64,000 bases of DNA from Persicaria tinctoria (taxonomy: Eukaryota; Streptophyta; Magnoliopsida; Caryophyllales; Polygonaceae): the NCBI GenBank assembly GCA_037127255.1, contig JBANSL010000013.1, positions 14,156,688-14,220,687 of the forward strand, read 5' to 3'. How positions within the stretch are numbered: the first letter of the stretch is position 1; every line of letters begins with the position of its first letter. The notes beneath the pieces are model-generated. The model had not been told where the DNA came from and ran no database searches. It was given only the letters and a program-made list of their open reading frames with translations. Of this stretch, positions 46,085-57,639 are shown piece by piece. A program made the position numbers and the translations under genes.

Positions 46085-46240
46085 CTACAGGGAAATCCTA
46101 TATAAACCCCAACCATGGAGCCTCATCAATTACCATCTCATCTTCTTCACTTTGTTTCGACTCCAGAGCCCTGCATACTTTCCATCTCCATAGCACAAGA
46201 CTCCCGTTTACACTCCTTCCCCTGTCTATTGAACTCAAAG
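46085..46240 (+). pseudogene. Decayed extensin-like gene remnant
   Basis: GGAAATCCTATATAAACCCC then CATCTCATCTTC matches the promoter/leader of the extensin-like gene at 21.76-21.83 kb. CCCGTTTACACTCCTTC then TATTGAACTC matches that gene's last codons (22675-22715). Almost all the repeat region between is deleted. Confidence 0.7.
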
Positions 46241-46402
46241 CATCGGCTATCGGGTACGTTAATGCTATTCATGGAAGCTAATAGTCTACTACCTCTATTA
46301 CGTAGAGATTTATTAGCGGACATCAGTGATTGTGTTATTTGGCAGCAACATATGTAATGTAATCCGCTTTTTCAGACCAAAAAATAACGGTGGAAAAAAA
46401 TG

Positions 46403-46474
46403 TTCCGTTGCCGGGAATCGAACCCGGGTCTCCTGGGTGAAAGCCAGATATCCTAACCGCTGGACGACAACGGA
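46403..46474 (-). tRNA. trnE-UUC (nuclear): tRNA-Glu (UUC)
   Basis: Minus strand, 72 nt. Acceptor TCCGTTG / CAACGGA with discriminator A, D-arm with A-box, anticodon loop CTTTCAC (anticodon TTC), T-arm with B-box GGTTCGATTCC. A run of seven T follows within a few bases as pol III terminator. No intron. All arms pair, so it looks functional. Confidence 0.95.
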
Positions 46475-48060
46475 TTTGTGTTCTGTTTAAGTAAATATTT
46501 TACAACACCTGTACATGAGGACAGGTCTAATTTCCAAACACAAACATGAGAAAATTAAATTGTTATTGCAAATCAAGGAGGCCACCCTAGCTTCTTCTTT
46601 TTTCTTTTTTTACAATAGGAAAGAACCAATCATCTCTTTGGATGATTACACAAGAAAACCTTAGGAAACACCCTTCATCTTAATCGGGAAAATAGTGCGT
46701 TCATTTCGAATTTTAGACCTAACTTCTATGTAAAATACGCTATATTGTTGTTATTATTATTGTTATATTTATTTATTTATTAAAGGCCAGTTTTGTTGGA
46801 GATAATGCATGTAAAAGGTGGTTTTAAGGAATGTGCACTTTGGACTTCCCACATCTCACATGGAAAGTTCAAGGGTATCCTAAAGGGTTTTTAAGGAGAC
46901 TCTTCCACTACTTACATTAAGAGGTTGAGGAGGAGATGGGGCACCCACACGTGCGCCCGCCGCCGGCCGGCCCCGCCCCGCCCTCGGAGTTAATTTTTTG
47001 TGGGAAAATTGTTTCTTGAGGCCAAAGATATTAGAGATTAGCTTGTTCGTGCTTATCCGCGAATATCTGTTTTTCACTGGAAAAATATCTTTTCCGATAG
47101 CAGAATCTCCCTTCGTGGATCTTTTCTTGCGGGCGAAGGGTTGATCTCTACAGCTGTATAAGGAGGGTCGAGGGCTAGGTTTGAAACACACCGCGAACAT
47201 AATCGCCTCTCTCCCTCTCCTGTTTTCGCCTACCCTTTTCCCGTTCTGAGCGCCTGTTCCAGTTCCAACTTCTCTCCCTCGAGTGCACCTGTGAGAGAAA
47301 ACGGTGAAATCCTTGGGGGACGTTGCCTCGCATACGATCTGCACCACTGTCGGGGGCAAATACGTTTCTCCCTTGGGGGACGTTGCCTCGCATACGATCT
47401 GCACCACTGTCGGGAGCAAATACATTTCTCATTCAGTGGCTCTCATACCACGCTTCACCGCAACCTTCACCCCTTCACAGAAATACGGTTCGGCCTACAT
47501 CCCTAACGCTCTTTTGAGTTGCTGTTTTACAAGTTCCAGCAGGGTCGTTGTCCAACAAGTTTTTATTTTTAGGTCCTTGACTATTTGAAGTGAAAGGAAA
47601 AAAAATATTTATACCCTTGATTCCAAGCCATACAAAAGACAAAGTCGAGTCTGTGTCGAAGGAAACATGAACCACCAAATTGTAGATGTCTAGAAGTTTA
47701 AGAAAATTAGGATGTTGGGGGAGGATTGGGTGAGGGAGGACCAGAAAAGATCGAGAATCAAAGGTATTGTCGACGAAGATAGATGATGATCAAGGGCATG
47801 GTTAATTGTATTTGTATGAGCTATGTTGAGTTTGAATTGTGAACATATATAGTGTTGAGTTTGAATTGTGAACAAATATAGTATATAATTTGAATGAATT
47901 GTAAACTTTGGAGTTTGGAGTTCTAATCTTTGTATGGTGTCTTTACTTTCTTGTATGGTTAGAGTTGAATTAATATAACAAAACATGTTAACAATATGTA
48001 GCTTTGGAGAAATGAAAGACCCATATTTTATGGAGAACTTATAGCTTGGTATTACATCAT
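46475..48060. other. Unassigned region with a 60-bp tandem duplication
   Basis: 46890-46990 is very GC-rich. 47311-47370 is repeated as 47371-47430 (CCTTGGGGGACGTTGCCTCG and on, three mismatches or fewer). As 60 is a multiple of three, several frames stay open, but none has a recognisable domain. 47825-47880 holds a short repeat of TGTTGAGTTTGAATTGTGAA. Confidence 0.45.
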
Positions 48061-48069
48061 TATTAACTT

Positions 48070-48602
48070 GGCCAAATATTAGAACATCACCCTTTAAATA
48101 CACTATTTTGTATAAAATCACTCTTTAAATTAAAATTTTCAAGAAACCACCCTTAAAAGGCCAAGTGCTTGCAAAATCCAACTCATCTCACTTTTTTTTT
48201 TGTTAAAATTAGTGTTATATATATGGGAAATTATCATTTTGCCCTTATACTTTTAATATATTTGAAGAGTAAAAGATGAATCGCCTTTCAACAACTTTCA
48301 CAACTTTCATTTTTCATTTGAAAAGATGACTGAGAAGTGAAGGATGAACACTTGAGAGAACCTCAAACTAACTAAATGAAGGATGAAGCAGCTGAGAATT
48401 GTCAAAAAATGAACTAGGATATTGTTTATAAAGGGGCAAAATAGTAATTTTACACTTTTAACATCAAAATTAACGTAAAACGTAGGATATTGGTCTTTTG
48501 CAAACATCTAACTTTTAAAGGGTGGTTTCTTAGAATGTTCACTTTAAGGGGTGATTTTGTACAAAATAGTTTATTTAAGGGGTGGTTTTCTGGAATTTAG
48601 CA
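48070..48602. mobile_element. MULE-type MITE with long TIRs
   Basis: A 9-bp TSD TATTAACTT (48061-48069, 48603-48611) flanks inverted arms of about 100 bp (CACCCTTTAAATACACTATT and inverted CACCCCTTAAATAAACTATT). Non-coding. TSD length and long TIRs indicate Mutator-like. Confidence 0.88.
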
Positions 48603-48611
48603 TATTAACTT

Positions 48612-49709
48612 TTACCAACTAAAAGTATTTGTAACCATGAAAACTAATATATGGACTTCGTGGTTGTTAATGGTACATATTTGTAACCACTAAAAGTATT
48701 TGTAACCATTAAAATTAATATGGGTGTTGTTAGATACACCGCAAATCCCTTTTTTTTAAACGCACATCCATTTCAACGTGTAACCTTTTTTAATTAATTT
48801 GCATACTTTTTTAATTAATTATCTCACAGCAAACCTGCACGTCCATTCCGACGTGCAAATTTGGGGTGTATTTAGTTTCTTCGAATTAATATATAGGTAT
48901 GTGACTCAGTTGACAAGAATCACGCACCAGATAAACCGACTTGCGTTGACCGACTCGGCCACTTATAGGGAATAAGGAAAACTTTGGATTTTTACACATA
49001 TTTTTCATTATTAATTATAATGGGTTGATAGAAAATAGAGTGAGAAAATGGTATGATACCAAATTCTAGCTCTGGTACTAGATAGGTTCTTGCTATGACT
49101 ACCCAATAAAATGGTGTTGTGTGGGCCAATAACAGACATTAAAATCATGGGCCATAATATATTTAGTCTGTTGGTAGGTCATTTTATATGACCCAAAAGT
49201 TATTGGATCAATTACTTAAACCAAAACAAACAAATATTGAGTCCTTTTCCCGGTCCAATGTTGCAATGTTGCATAAGCCCTATGAAATGTATACTCCTTA
49301 TTAAATATTTTCAGACTTTGGCTCTCATTTTTACTTGGTTGATTTGAATAGCCATATATTATAATTTACAATACACATTACTACAATATTGTGATATATT
49401 ATCATCCAAACGTACCAAACCCCTCTTATTGTATGTACAGTATTGTATTTTAAGATTTTATGACCAAAAAAAAAGGAGTGTATTTTACTACAGTAAGATT
49501 TAAGATGGGTATTGGTCGTTTCTTCTTCCATCATCTGTCAGAACAAAGGCCAGGATTGACTGCACTTTCTGTCTCTCCTCACTCCCTATGTCTATCTATG
49601 CAGTCTGTACTCTATAGTCTATATAGTACTTGCTCATTCTGATCGGGGAAAAAAACCAATGCGAGCAGTTGGTTACTACTGTAACATCTACGGAGTACTG
49701 TATTATCTA
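48612..49709. other. AT-rich spacer
   Basis: No gene. About 48734-48880 may be a small MITE (TTAGATACACCGCAAAT and inverted CTAAATACACCCCAAAT), without a clear TSD. Otherwise nothing. Confidence 0.4.
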
Positions 49710-50029
49710 GGCAATTGAGATCTTCTACTTCAATTTCTACTCCACTTCATACCTTACAAAAATATTTTAATATATATTTAATCTTACAAAAAATTATAAA
49801 AAATATATTTGTGTTATTAACATCTATTTTTATATATTCATAAAATTTTATTTTGAAAAAATGATATTTTGAAATTTTTAATAATTATAGGGTAAATTAC
49901 ACATAACTACCCGTAAATTATGGTACTTTTCACATAATCACCCTTAAAAACTTAAATTAAAGTAAACCACTCATAAATTTGATTTTTTTTGTTTTGATTA
50001 TGAAAGAATTCAGGCGAGAGAGCTCTACC

Positions 50030-53000
50030 CGAGAGCATCCTTACGGATGAGGTCTGACAGATTTGAATCATTGTAAATATCGACACCCCGGGCAGAGTAG
50101 CAAAGGTGTGCAACCTTATCAGCCACTCTATTACTCAAACGGAGAACATGAAAGAAGAAAACTTCTTTCAAAGTCGATATCAAAAGTTTAACATCTGATA
50201 TAACTAGCTCAATTTCCCAAGGACATTTAGTGTTTTTGTTTAAATGATTTATTATTATGTTGGAGTCACATTCAATGTGGATTTTATCAATACCTAGTTG
50301 AATAGCTTGTTGATTCCCATTTTTAGAGCAAGCACTTCTGCTTTGATGGGGTTTGTTTACCTAGTTTTTGGTAACAAATGCGTATTGGTCGGCCATTCCA
50401 GTCTCGAATAACAGCACCGGTCGAGCTGTCATTGCTTACTAGTGTAGAGCCGTCGAAATTTAGCTTAAAAGTTCCCTTAGGGGGTTTGCGTCATTTATTC
50501 TTCTTATGTGGGTGGGTGGATTTTTGTATTGCTAAGGGGGGATCCTCATCTAACTCATCCTCAAACTGAGATGTTTTATTCCAATTTTGCACGTGGGTTT
50601 TAATTATTCGTTTGGAAGTATCCCTCGGAGGGATGGGAACCTGCCTAAAAACATGTTGGTTCCGAGTATACCAAATCGACCACCAGGTGAAAGCCAACTC
50701 CACCTTAGCTGCTGAAATAAGATTATTCCCTAATAAGGACATGATAGATTTTATACTCCGAGACTGACGTATCGTGTTAGATATGGTAGAGTCTATACGT
50801 GGGGAAAATCGGTAAGGAGAGCGCATATATGGACATTCAAACAAGAGGTGAATATCATCTTCAGTTGCACCATCGCAGAGGCTGCAACATGAAGGAACTG
50901 AAACTCCACGAGAGGCAAGTCTGGCGGCCGTAGGGAGACCTTCCTGACCAACTTTACATAATAAGTTTTTTATCTTAGGGGGGACGTCTATATTCCAAAT
51001 CCAGTCATTTTTGTCCAAGTTGAGAGATGATTGTGATGTGAGTAGCTTATAAGCGCTGGAAGTAGTAAACCAGCCTGCTCTATCCGGCCACCGATAAAGT
51101 CGATCCTCAAAGGAGGATATGGGCAGAGGGATGTCCATTATTTCGGCAGCCAAGTAGGAAGGAAGAGAAGAGTTCAGTTTCTCCAACCACCAACTACCAC
51201 CCAAAATATGTAATCACTAACAGTTTCTTCTATGTTCTCGATTTGAGGGAAATCTTCCCTTGACTGAAGAGAACCGGTTGTAATCCAATTATTTGTCCAA
51301 AATTTAATAGATTTCCCATTTCCAACTCACCAAATAAGCCCTGACTTGAATTTGTCAATAAGAGTAATTAGTTTTGCCCATCGCCAGGACGACTCACCGG
51401 ATTTCTTGTATTCAAGGATATTAGTAGATCGTAGGTACTTATAGTTGATAAGCTTAACCCAGACATTATCTGGTTCGACCAAGACTTTCCATAGCAGTTT
51501 CATTTGGAGTGCCTCGTTCATTTCTTTTGATTTTTTAATCCCTAATCCACCACATTTTTTCGGTCTGTAAATCCTATCCCAGCTTATAAGAGGTCGGTGT
51601 TGAAGATCTTTGTTCCAGAAGAACATTCGATTAATTTGATCTAGCTCTTTGTGAATTGAGGTGGGCAACATAAAGTTTTGCATTGTGAACAACGGTTTAG
51701 CTGAAAGGTTCGAGTTAATAAGAATTGCACGACCTTGTTGTGATAAGGCATTCGCCCGCCATTTGCTTAGTTGATCTTTAGATTTACAGATGATATCTTC
51801 GAAAGTATTTTTGTTGACTCTGCCATTAATAATGGGTAGGGGTGTGCATGATTCGGTCCAAACCGAATTTTTGGGTTGAACCAACACAAACCGAACCGAA
51901 CTGAACCTAACCGAAGTTTTTCGGTTCGAGAATTTCCATTTTTCGGTTTCGGTTCGGTTTGTGTTAAACCGAATTTTTTTATACACTACATAAATAAATA
52001 TATTGTATATATATATTTGTATGTTTTATATATACACATATGCTTACTGTATTTGTATGGTGCATATATACTATGTACGTAGTATATACATTGTATATAA
52101 ATACACATATATACACTAGATTTGCATGTGTATGTATAATTGTATATGTATATATACTGCATGTATTTGTTAAAATTTTAAAATTTATATACTTTAAAGT
52201 ATTTTGGAATATGTACACATATTTTAGAATACATACACATATTTTGGAATGTGTATATATACTATATTATATATATATTTTTATACTTTAAAAAAAAATA
52301 TGAAAATTCGGTTCAATTGTGTTAAAACCGAACCGAACACAAACCAAACCGGTAAATAACCGAACCGAACCTAATACTTTCGGTTTGAAATTTTGAGATT
52401 TTCGGTTCGGTTCGGTTCGGTTCGGTTATAGACCGATGCACAGCCCTAATAATGGGGCAACCAAGATATTTTTCCAAAGAGTTTTCATTTGAGATATTCA
52501 AGCAATTACGAAGCTCAGCAATCCTAGAGTTCGAGATCCCTTTAGTGGCTTGGAAGCTTGATTTATGATAATTAACCTTTTGTCCCGATACTTTACATTA
52601 TGTGTCAATTATTTCTCTAACTTTGTGACCGGCATCAATACTACCTTTAGCAAAAATAATAATGTCATATGCAAAGGATAGGAAAGGAACACGAGGACCG
52701 TTCCTACCGAATGAGAATCCTATAGGGCTGTTATCCAAGTTTGTTTCTGCTGAGAGTTTCCGTGCTAATATTTCGGCACCCAGAATAAACAAAAAAGGGG
52801 AAATAGGGTCCCCCTGTTGAAGACCTCGAGAGGGGAAGAACATATCAGTGGGACCATTGTTTACCAATACTGAGAATGAAACCGTCGTTACACATTCCAT
52901 AATCTAAGATATAAATGTTTCGTGAGAGCCAAATTTTTCTAACACCTTTTTGGTGAAGTTCCAGTCGACTCTGTCGTATGCTTTCTCCATATCTAGTTTT

Positions 53001-54760
53001 ATCGCCAACCAACCCTCACAACCCCTTCGGGATCGGAAAGAGTGGAAGATTTCATGTGCTACCAGCACATTATCTTGAATAGCTCTGTCTGAGACAAACG
53101 CACCCTGTAAGGGGTGGATTAGCCTACCGACAACAATTTTAAGCCCTTCTGTTATAATTTTTGATATTATTTTGTATAATGTTGAACATAAACTTATTGG
53201 ACGGTAGTGACTAGTAGTGGTTGGGTTGTCACGCTTTGGAAGGAGAGAAATGAACGTATGGTTTATTTGTTTGAGAAATTTGTCGGAATGGAAGAAACCC
53301 TTAACGGCTCTGATGACGGAAGTGCCAACAATATCCCAATATTTCTTATAGAATTCTGGTGAGAAACCGTCCGGGCCAGGAGATTTATTCTTACCGAGGC
53401 TAAACACCGCAGATTTAATTTCATCATTGGACGGGAGTCGAATAAGGAAATCATTTTCCTCAGATGTTATAGTGGGATGGATTAGATTCAGCATTTCATG
53501 TAGAAGTCTATCATCAATAGACTCACTTTTGAATCTTTTCTCAAAATCACTCTTGATTTCATTTCTAACACTCTCTTCACCTATTATTAATGTACCTTCA
53601 GTGGTGGTTATATTTCGAATTTGTTTCCTATGTCTTCTACCGGACGCAACACGATGGAAATACGATGTGTTAGAATCCGAGAGCTTAAGATGCTTTGTTT
53701 TGGCTCTTTGATTCCAGAATGTTTTTTGGAAAAGAAGAAGTTTTTCCTTTTTTGTAATCAAGCATTTTTCTTTCATGTTGATTGTCCTACTGTTGTTTCC
53801 CGCTAGAGAAGATTGAATATGAAGGAGCTCATTCTTCACATCCTCCAACTGGCGGAAGATATTTCCGAAAGTGACCTTATTTCATTCCTTAGCTTTCTTC
53901 TTCAAAAGTTTTTGTTTAAACATTAGTTGGTACATGGTCGAACCCTGACAAGAGGCCCGCCAAGCTTGTTTAACTATATTTCGAAAATCCTGCCGGTGAA
54001 GCCAGACATTCTCAAACTTAAAAGGAGGAGCTTTAAAGACCGAACCACTCTCAAGGGTTATTGATATGGGACAATGATCTGATGATGAAAAGGGCCCATT
54101 ATTAGTAACTAGGTTAGGGAAGTTCAGAATGATCTGGTGGTGAACAAGTACACGATCAAGTTTTTCATAAATGGTATTTTCCTCTTCAGGATTCTTTCTC
54201 CAGGTGAATGGATTCCCAAATGTAGGGAGATCCAGGAGTGAGCAATCATCCTTAAATTTTAAGAGTCTAGAAAAGCGAGAGGGACGCAAGTTAGCGCCTC
54301 CCAGCTTGTCCCCACTACATAAAATCTCATTTAAATCACCTAGAACTATGCAAGGAAGAGGTGAGTCATTCACTAAAGACGTCAGAGTTTCCCAAAAGGC
54401 GTCTTTCTCTAGAGGAGCCGGAGGGGCATATACGAAAAGAAGAAGAATCTTAAAACCGTCATTAGCATTCTCATACCGGAGTCCTATAATTCGTGGCAAA
54501 TGGATTTCAACCGAAGTAATTTCATTCGATAATTGGTGTGACTTCCATAAAACGCCCAATCCACCTGACCTTCCGGTAGCAGGCGACCATACGGCCTCAT
54601 CGAAGCCCACATTTTTCCAATGCTTTTCTCCCGGGATGGATTCCGATTTCGTTTCCGCAATTTCCATCAGTTGAATATGGTTGTTTTTGCACATACTATC
54701 AATTTCCGTCCAGAACGTTTCTTTTCCAATACCTCTACAATTCCAATAAGTGATCTTCAT
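50030..54760 (-). pseudogene. LINE ORF2: endonuclease, reverse transcriptase, zf-RVT, RNase H
   Basis: ATG 54758-54760 opens MKITYWNCRGIGKETFW, an apurinic-type endonuclease with ETKSES, LGDLNEIL and SSDHCPI (53882-54760). The RT follows (52600-53848): NKSPGPDGFSPEFY, HYRPISLCSTLYK, KLDMEKAYDRVDW, GLQQGDPISPFLFIL. The active site is FAYD (52664-52675) instead of FADD. Downstream come GGLGIKKSKEMNEALQ, the zinc motif CSLCDGATEDDIHLLFEC, and RNase H KLNFDGS (about 50455). Stops near 53880, 52902, 52597 and 51326 and the hAT insertion break it. Not active. Confidence 0.93.
51837..52448. mobile_element. hAT-type MITE inside LINE ORF2
   Basis: TIRs TAGGGGTGTGCATGATTCGG / TAGGGCTGTGCATCGGTC with exact 8-bp TSD ATAATGGG (51829-51836, 52449-52456). 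The interior is rich in GGTTCGGTT words at both ends and AT-rich in the middle. No transposase. Confidence 0.92.
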
Positions 54761-57066
54761 ATATAATTGTTACGGATATGAGGCCAAGATTTAAGGGACC
54801 TCATACCAAAAAATAGGTAGACTAACAAATTGTTTCGGAAATTTAGTGTACGGCAGAACTTAGATTTCAATACCAAATTAGGACTACTGTGTAATGTTGT
54901 AATGGAGAGGCTAAACCCCAATGAGAGGATGGACAAGAAATGTACAGTAGACTTAAATGAATAGCCAAGCAAGTTTTTAATCCACAAGTTCTTAATCTTC
55001 AAAATTTTCCACTCATATAGATCATCAATTGAATTTTCAATAAAAAACTGCAAGGGAACAAGAGGCCAAACGCCCAATTCAGCTAAGTGTATCATCATAG
55101 TAGATAATTTTGGATCCTTTTTGACAGTGCACCTGTGCAGTAGACTTAAATGAACAGCCAAGCAAGTTTTTTTGGAGCAAACCCGGATCCAGTAGATGAT
55201 CGAATCCATTAACATACATATACTTATAATACAAAGGAGAGCACGAGGATGAACCTGAGACCAGCTGACCATCATGTATGTACAATAGTAAGACTTCCCT
55301 GCAGATTTTTGGCTCTCATTGAGAGATTTAGGGCCCTTTCGGGGGTTGGGTAGGGAGAGAACGGGGTTCTCGTCCCAGTTAAAAATAGGACTCCAAGACA
55401 ACATAAAAGAATCTTGACTGAAGTAGTTTATAAAAGATGTAAGATGGAATGCGATTTGAGTTCGTACAGTGAAGCACGAACCTAAAAACCAGCAATCAAC
55501 ACAGCCGAAGAAGATCCACCAGACAACTCCAAAGCCGAAAACCAAGAGCTGAACAGACAGTAGCTTCACAACCACAAACACCAAGTGCCTAGGCGCAAGC
55601 CTTGACCCCAAAGACTGCATGACCCGCACTGCACATGCAACGCTAGCAGAAGCACACTCAGCAAACGAGAGGGTGAGCAGATGAGAAAAACAAGCATGTT
55701 TCATAACATCATTAATGATAATAAGGAACAACAAAATGAAAGCATCCCTTAACAGAAAGGACTTGTATTTGATTTCTTCTGAATTTTGTTTACAATAAAC
55801 TTGAAACTTTATAAGAAAAGGTGCAAATGACAGCAAGGAGAGGCAACGACAACATGAGATGTCGCCAAGCCTAGCACCCAGAAAAGCACAAATCAAATAA
55901 AAGCAGTTACATTGAAGAGATAAGGCAGTCGATAACAGCGTACCAACCAAGCAGTAATAGAACAAAGTGTCACTTGGATAGAACAAGATGCACAAACCCT
56001 TCAGCAGGGTTGAAGTAAACCATTCCCCAAAAGCAATGATGCAATACCCGAGAGTGGATAGATAAAGAACATGTACACCTCGCAGCTCAAGCCCAAGAAA
56101 CCCAACACCGGAGTCAAGAGGAGCAACCAAAGGCATAAACAGCGAATCAACCAGACAGGTTTGAACAGACTTAAGTAAAACTCCATAGGAAATTCTACTG
56201 AGTAGTTTATCAGACCCAAACCCATTGGTCATTTGTCCAGCATCAAGTTCATGTCTTATACCATCCACCCCAGAATTGCAACAAAAACTTTTCATGAAAC
56301 TAAACCTTCTAGGCCCCTGATAAACATCATAAGGGATGTATTGCCGAAATGGGTGGGTTCTAAATGGGAAGCAAACACAAATAACATAATATATTATCCG
56401 CATATCCATAAACAAAGCCAAGAACAGGTTTTCAAATCCAAATTTTATGAGCAACAAATCTTCCTTCAAACTCGGTAAAGGGACCATAACAGCCTCAATA
56501 ACCACAATTTTTTCGAGGCCCGAAATTCGGGGGGTAGGGGGTGAAGAGGCATAAACCTCTACCACCGAGTTTTCCAACCACCAAGGGGTAGTAAATTTCC
56601 TGGACAATATTTGATTGCAGTTAAATAAAATCAGGAAGGGAAATTTGTAGATCAACCTGTTCCTTTGCAAGAGAGCCACAAGTGAAGAGAAGGGAGAGAA
56701 CATCCCCACCAGCAAGGCACAAGATGAGCCGGGAAGTAGACCCGCCACCCACGCGAAACCATTGGGTAGAGGGAGAACGGACCCGGTACCCAAGTCATCA
56801 ACCTCCGAAAGCAAGATGAGCCACCTCCGACAGACCCACTCCGCACACACCGCCACCCGCAACAACCATCTATTTCCCCCTCCTGGGCACAGCGCAGTGC
56901 CGCCGCCGACGGACCCTCCCAGCACACACCGCCGCTTAGTGCCACACCACCACCCCTTCTGGCGAGGCGCCTTTTTCCTCTTTCTGAAATTTCTTCCCAC
57001 CTTCTCAACCCTTCGACCACGGATTTCAAGGCCAAAGGGATTCCGACCACCGAACTCACAGCCCAC
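54757..57066 (-). CDS. Uncharacterised long ORF in the LINE ORF1 position
   Basis: About 770 codons are open on the LINE's sense strand, ending in TGA that overlaps the ORF2 ATG as ATGA. The first in-frame ATG is at 56703 (about 648 aa); the codon at 57066 is GTG. I see no RRM, no CCHC knuckle and no DUF4283-like pattern expected in plant LINE ORF1. The product would be rich in Leu, Phe, Cys, Ser and Trp with several hydrophobic stretches. An alternative small ORF with ATG at 57275 (MNALNLYSTRPLSRSEKP) precedes it in another frame. A 28-bp internal repeat (54945, 55138) occurs in different frames. It may be a degenerate ORF1, a new ORF1 type, or not translated. Confidence 0.4.
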   Translation of the reverse strand: MGCEFGGRNPFGLEIRGRRVEKVGRNFRKRKKAPRQKGWWCGTKRRCVLGGSVGGGTALCPGGGNRWLLRVAVCAEWVCRRWLILLSEVDDLGTGSVLPLPNGFAWVAGLLPGSSCALLVGMFSPFSSLVALLQRNRLIYKFPFLILFNCNQILSRKFTTPWWLENSVVEVYASSPPTPRISGLEKIVVIEAVMVPLPSLKEDLLLIKFGFENLFLALFMDMRIIYYVICVCFPFRTHPFRQYIPYDVYQGPRRFSFMKSFCCNSGVDGIRHELDAGQMTNGFGSDKLLSRISYGVLLKSVQTCLVDSLFMPLVAPLDSGVGFLGLELRGVHVLYLSTLGYCIIAFGEWFTSTLLKGLCILFYPSDTLFYYCLVGTLLSTALSLQCNCFYLICAFLGARLGDISCCRCLSLLSFAPFLIKFQVYCKQNSEEIKYKSFLLRDAFILLFLIIINDVMKHACFSHLLTLSFAECASASVACAVRVMQSLGSRLAPRHLVFVVVKLLSVQLLVFGFGVVWWIFFGCVDCWFLGSCFTVRTQIAFHLTSFINYFSQDSFMLSWSPIFNWDENPVLSLPNPRKGPKSLNESQKSAGKSYYCTYMMVSWSQVHPRALLCIISICMLMDSIIYWIRVCSKKTCLAVHLSLLHRCTVKKDPKLSTMMIHLAELGVWPLVPLQFFIENSIDDLYEWKILKIKNLWIKNLLGYSFKSTVHFLSILSLGFSLSITTLHSSPNLVLKSKFCRTLNFRNNLLVYLFFGMRSLKSWPHIRNNYI

Positions 57067-57443
57067 GAGTACTACCCGGAGAAGGTGAGTTATGGAAGGA
57101 GATTGTGGTTTAAGGGGCGTGAAAACGCTGAGATTGGGGCTCGATTCAACATCGAGGTGGATTTTGAGGCTTGAGGCAGGCCATGTGTCTCGTCGGAGAA
57201 CACGCCAGTTTTAGGGATTGAAGGTTTTTCAGAGCGAGAAAGGGGGCGCGTGGAATAGAGATTCAGCGCGTTCATTTTGTTTGATTCTACTCATAAATTT
57301 GATTTGTTTTCATATGACCACCCACACATTAAACCTCTATTTGTTTTGTTTAAAACGATTAAAATACCCCTAATTCCAGTTAAGTTTATAATGTAAAATA
57401 GACAAGGTCGTCTTTGGTAAACAAAAAATTTAAGATAAATTAA

Positions 57444-57639
57444 GGATGTGTTTGAATTCCATAATTTATTAATTATATACTATAATGTAACAGTTTTATC
57501 CCGATGTATGTGATTATTTGGTTAAATTACTATTTTACCTCGGTTTTTATGAGGTTTTTAGTTATACAACCAACTGCTCACATAAACCGAAGTAACTAAT
57601 TGAATTATAATTAAAATGGAATGGAATCCAAACCCACCC
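57444..57639. mobile_element. Tourist-like (PIF/Harbinger) MITE
   Basis: Inverted ends GGATGTGTTTGAATTCC / GGGTGGGTTTGGATTCC flanked by TAA (57441-57443, 57640-57642). 196 bp, non-coding, nested in the MULE MITE. Confidence 0.68.

Larger units (their letters stand above)
49986..57288 (-). mobile_element. Full-length L1-type LINE
   Basis: A 17-bp TSD ACTCATAAATTTGATTT (49969-49985, 57289-57305) brackets the element. The 3' end carries an A-rich tail (minus-strand TCAAAACAAAAA). It has ORF2 with endonuclease, RT, zf-RVT and RNase H, and a long ORF in the ORF1 position. About 6.7 kb after subtracting the nested hAT MITE. Confidence 0.92.

Noticed and set aside
46880..47425. 181-codon minus-strand ORF
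   Set aside because: Contains the 60-bp duplication in the reverse frame and GC-rich filler; no recognisable domain.
47690..48121. 143-codon minus-strand ORF
   Set aside because: AT-rich, spans into a MULE MITE arm and short repeats; no domain.
48900..48965. tRNA-like GTGACTCAGTTGACAAG stretch
   Set aside because: Only a weak A-box resemblance, no B-box at the right distance.
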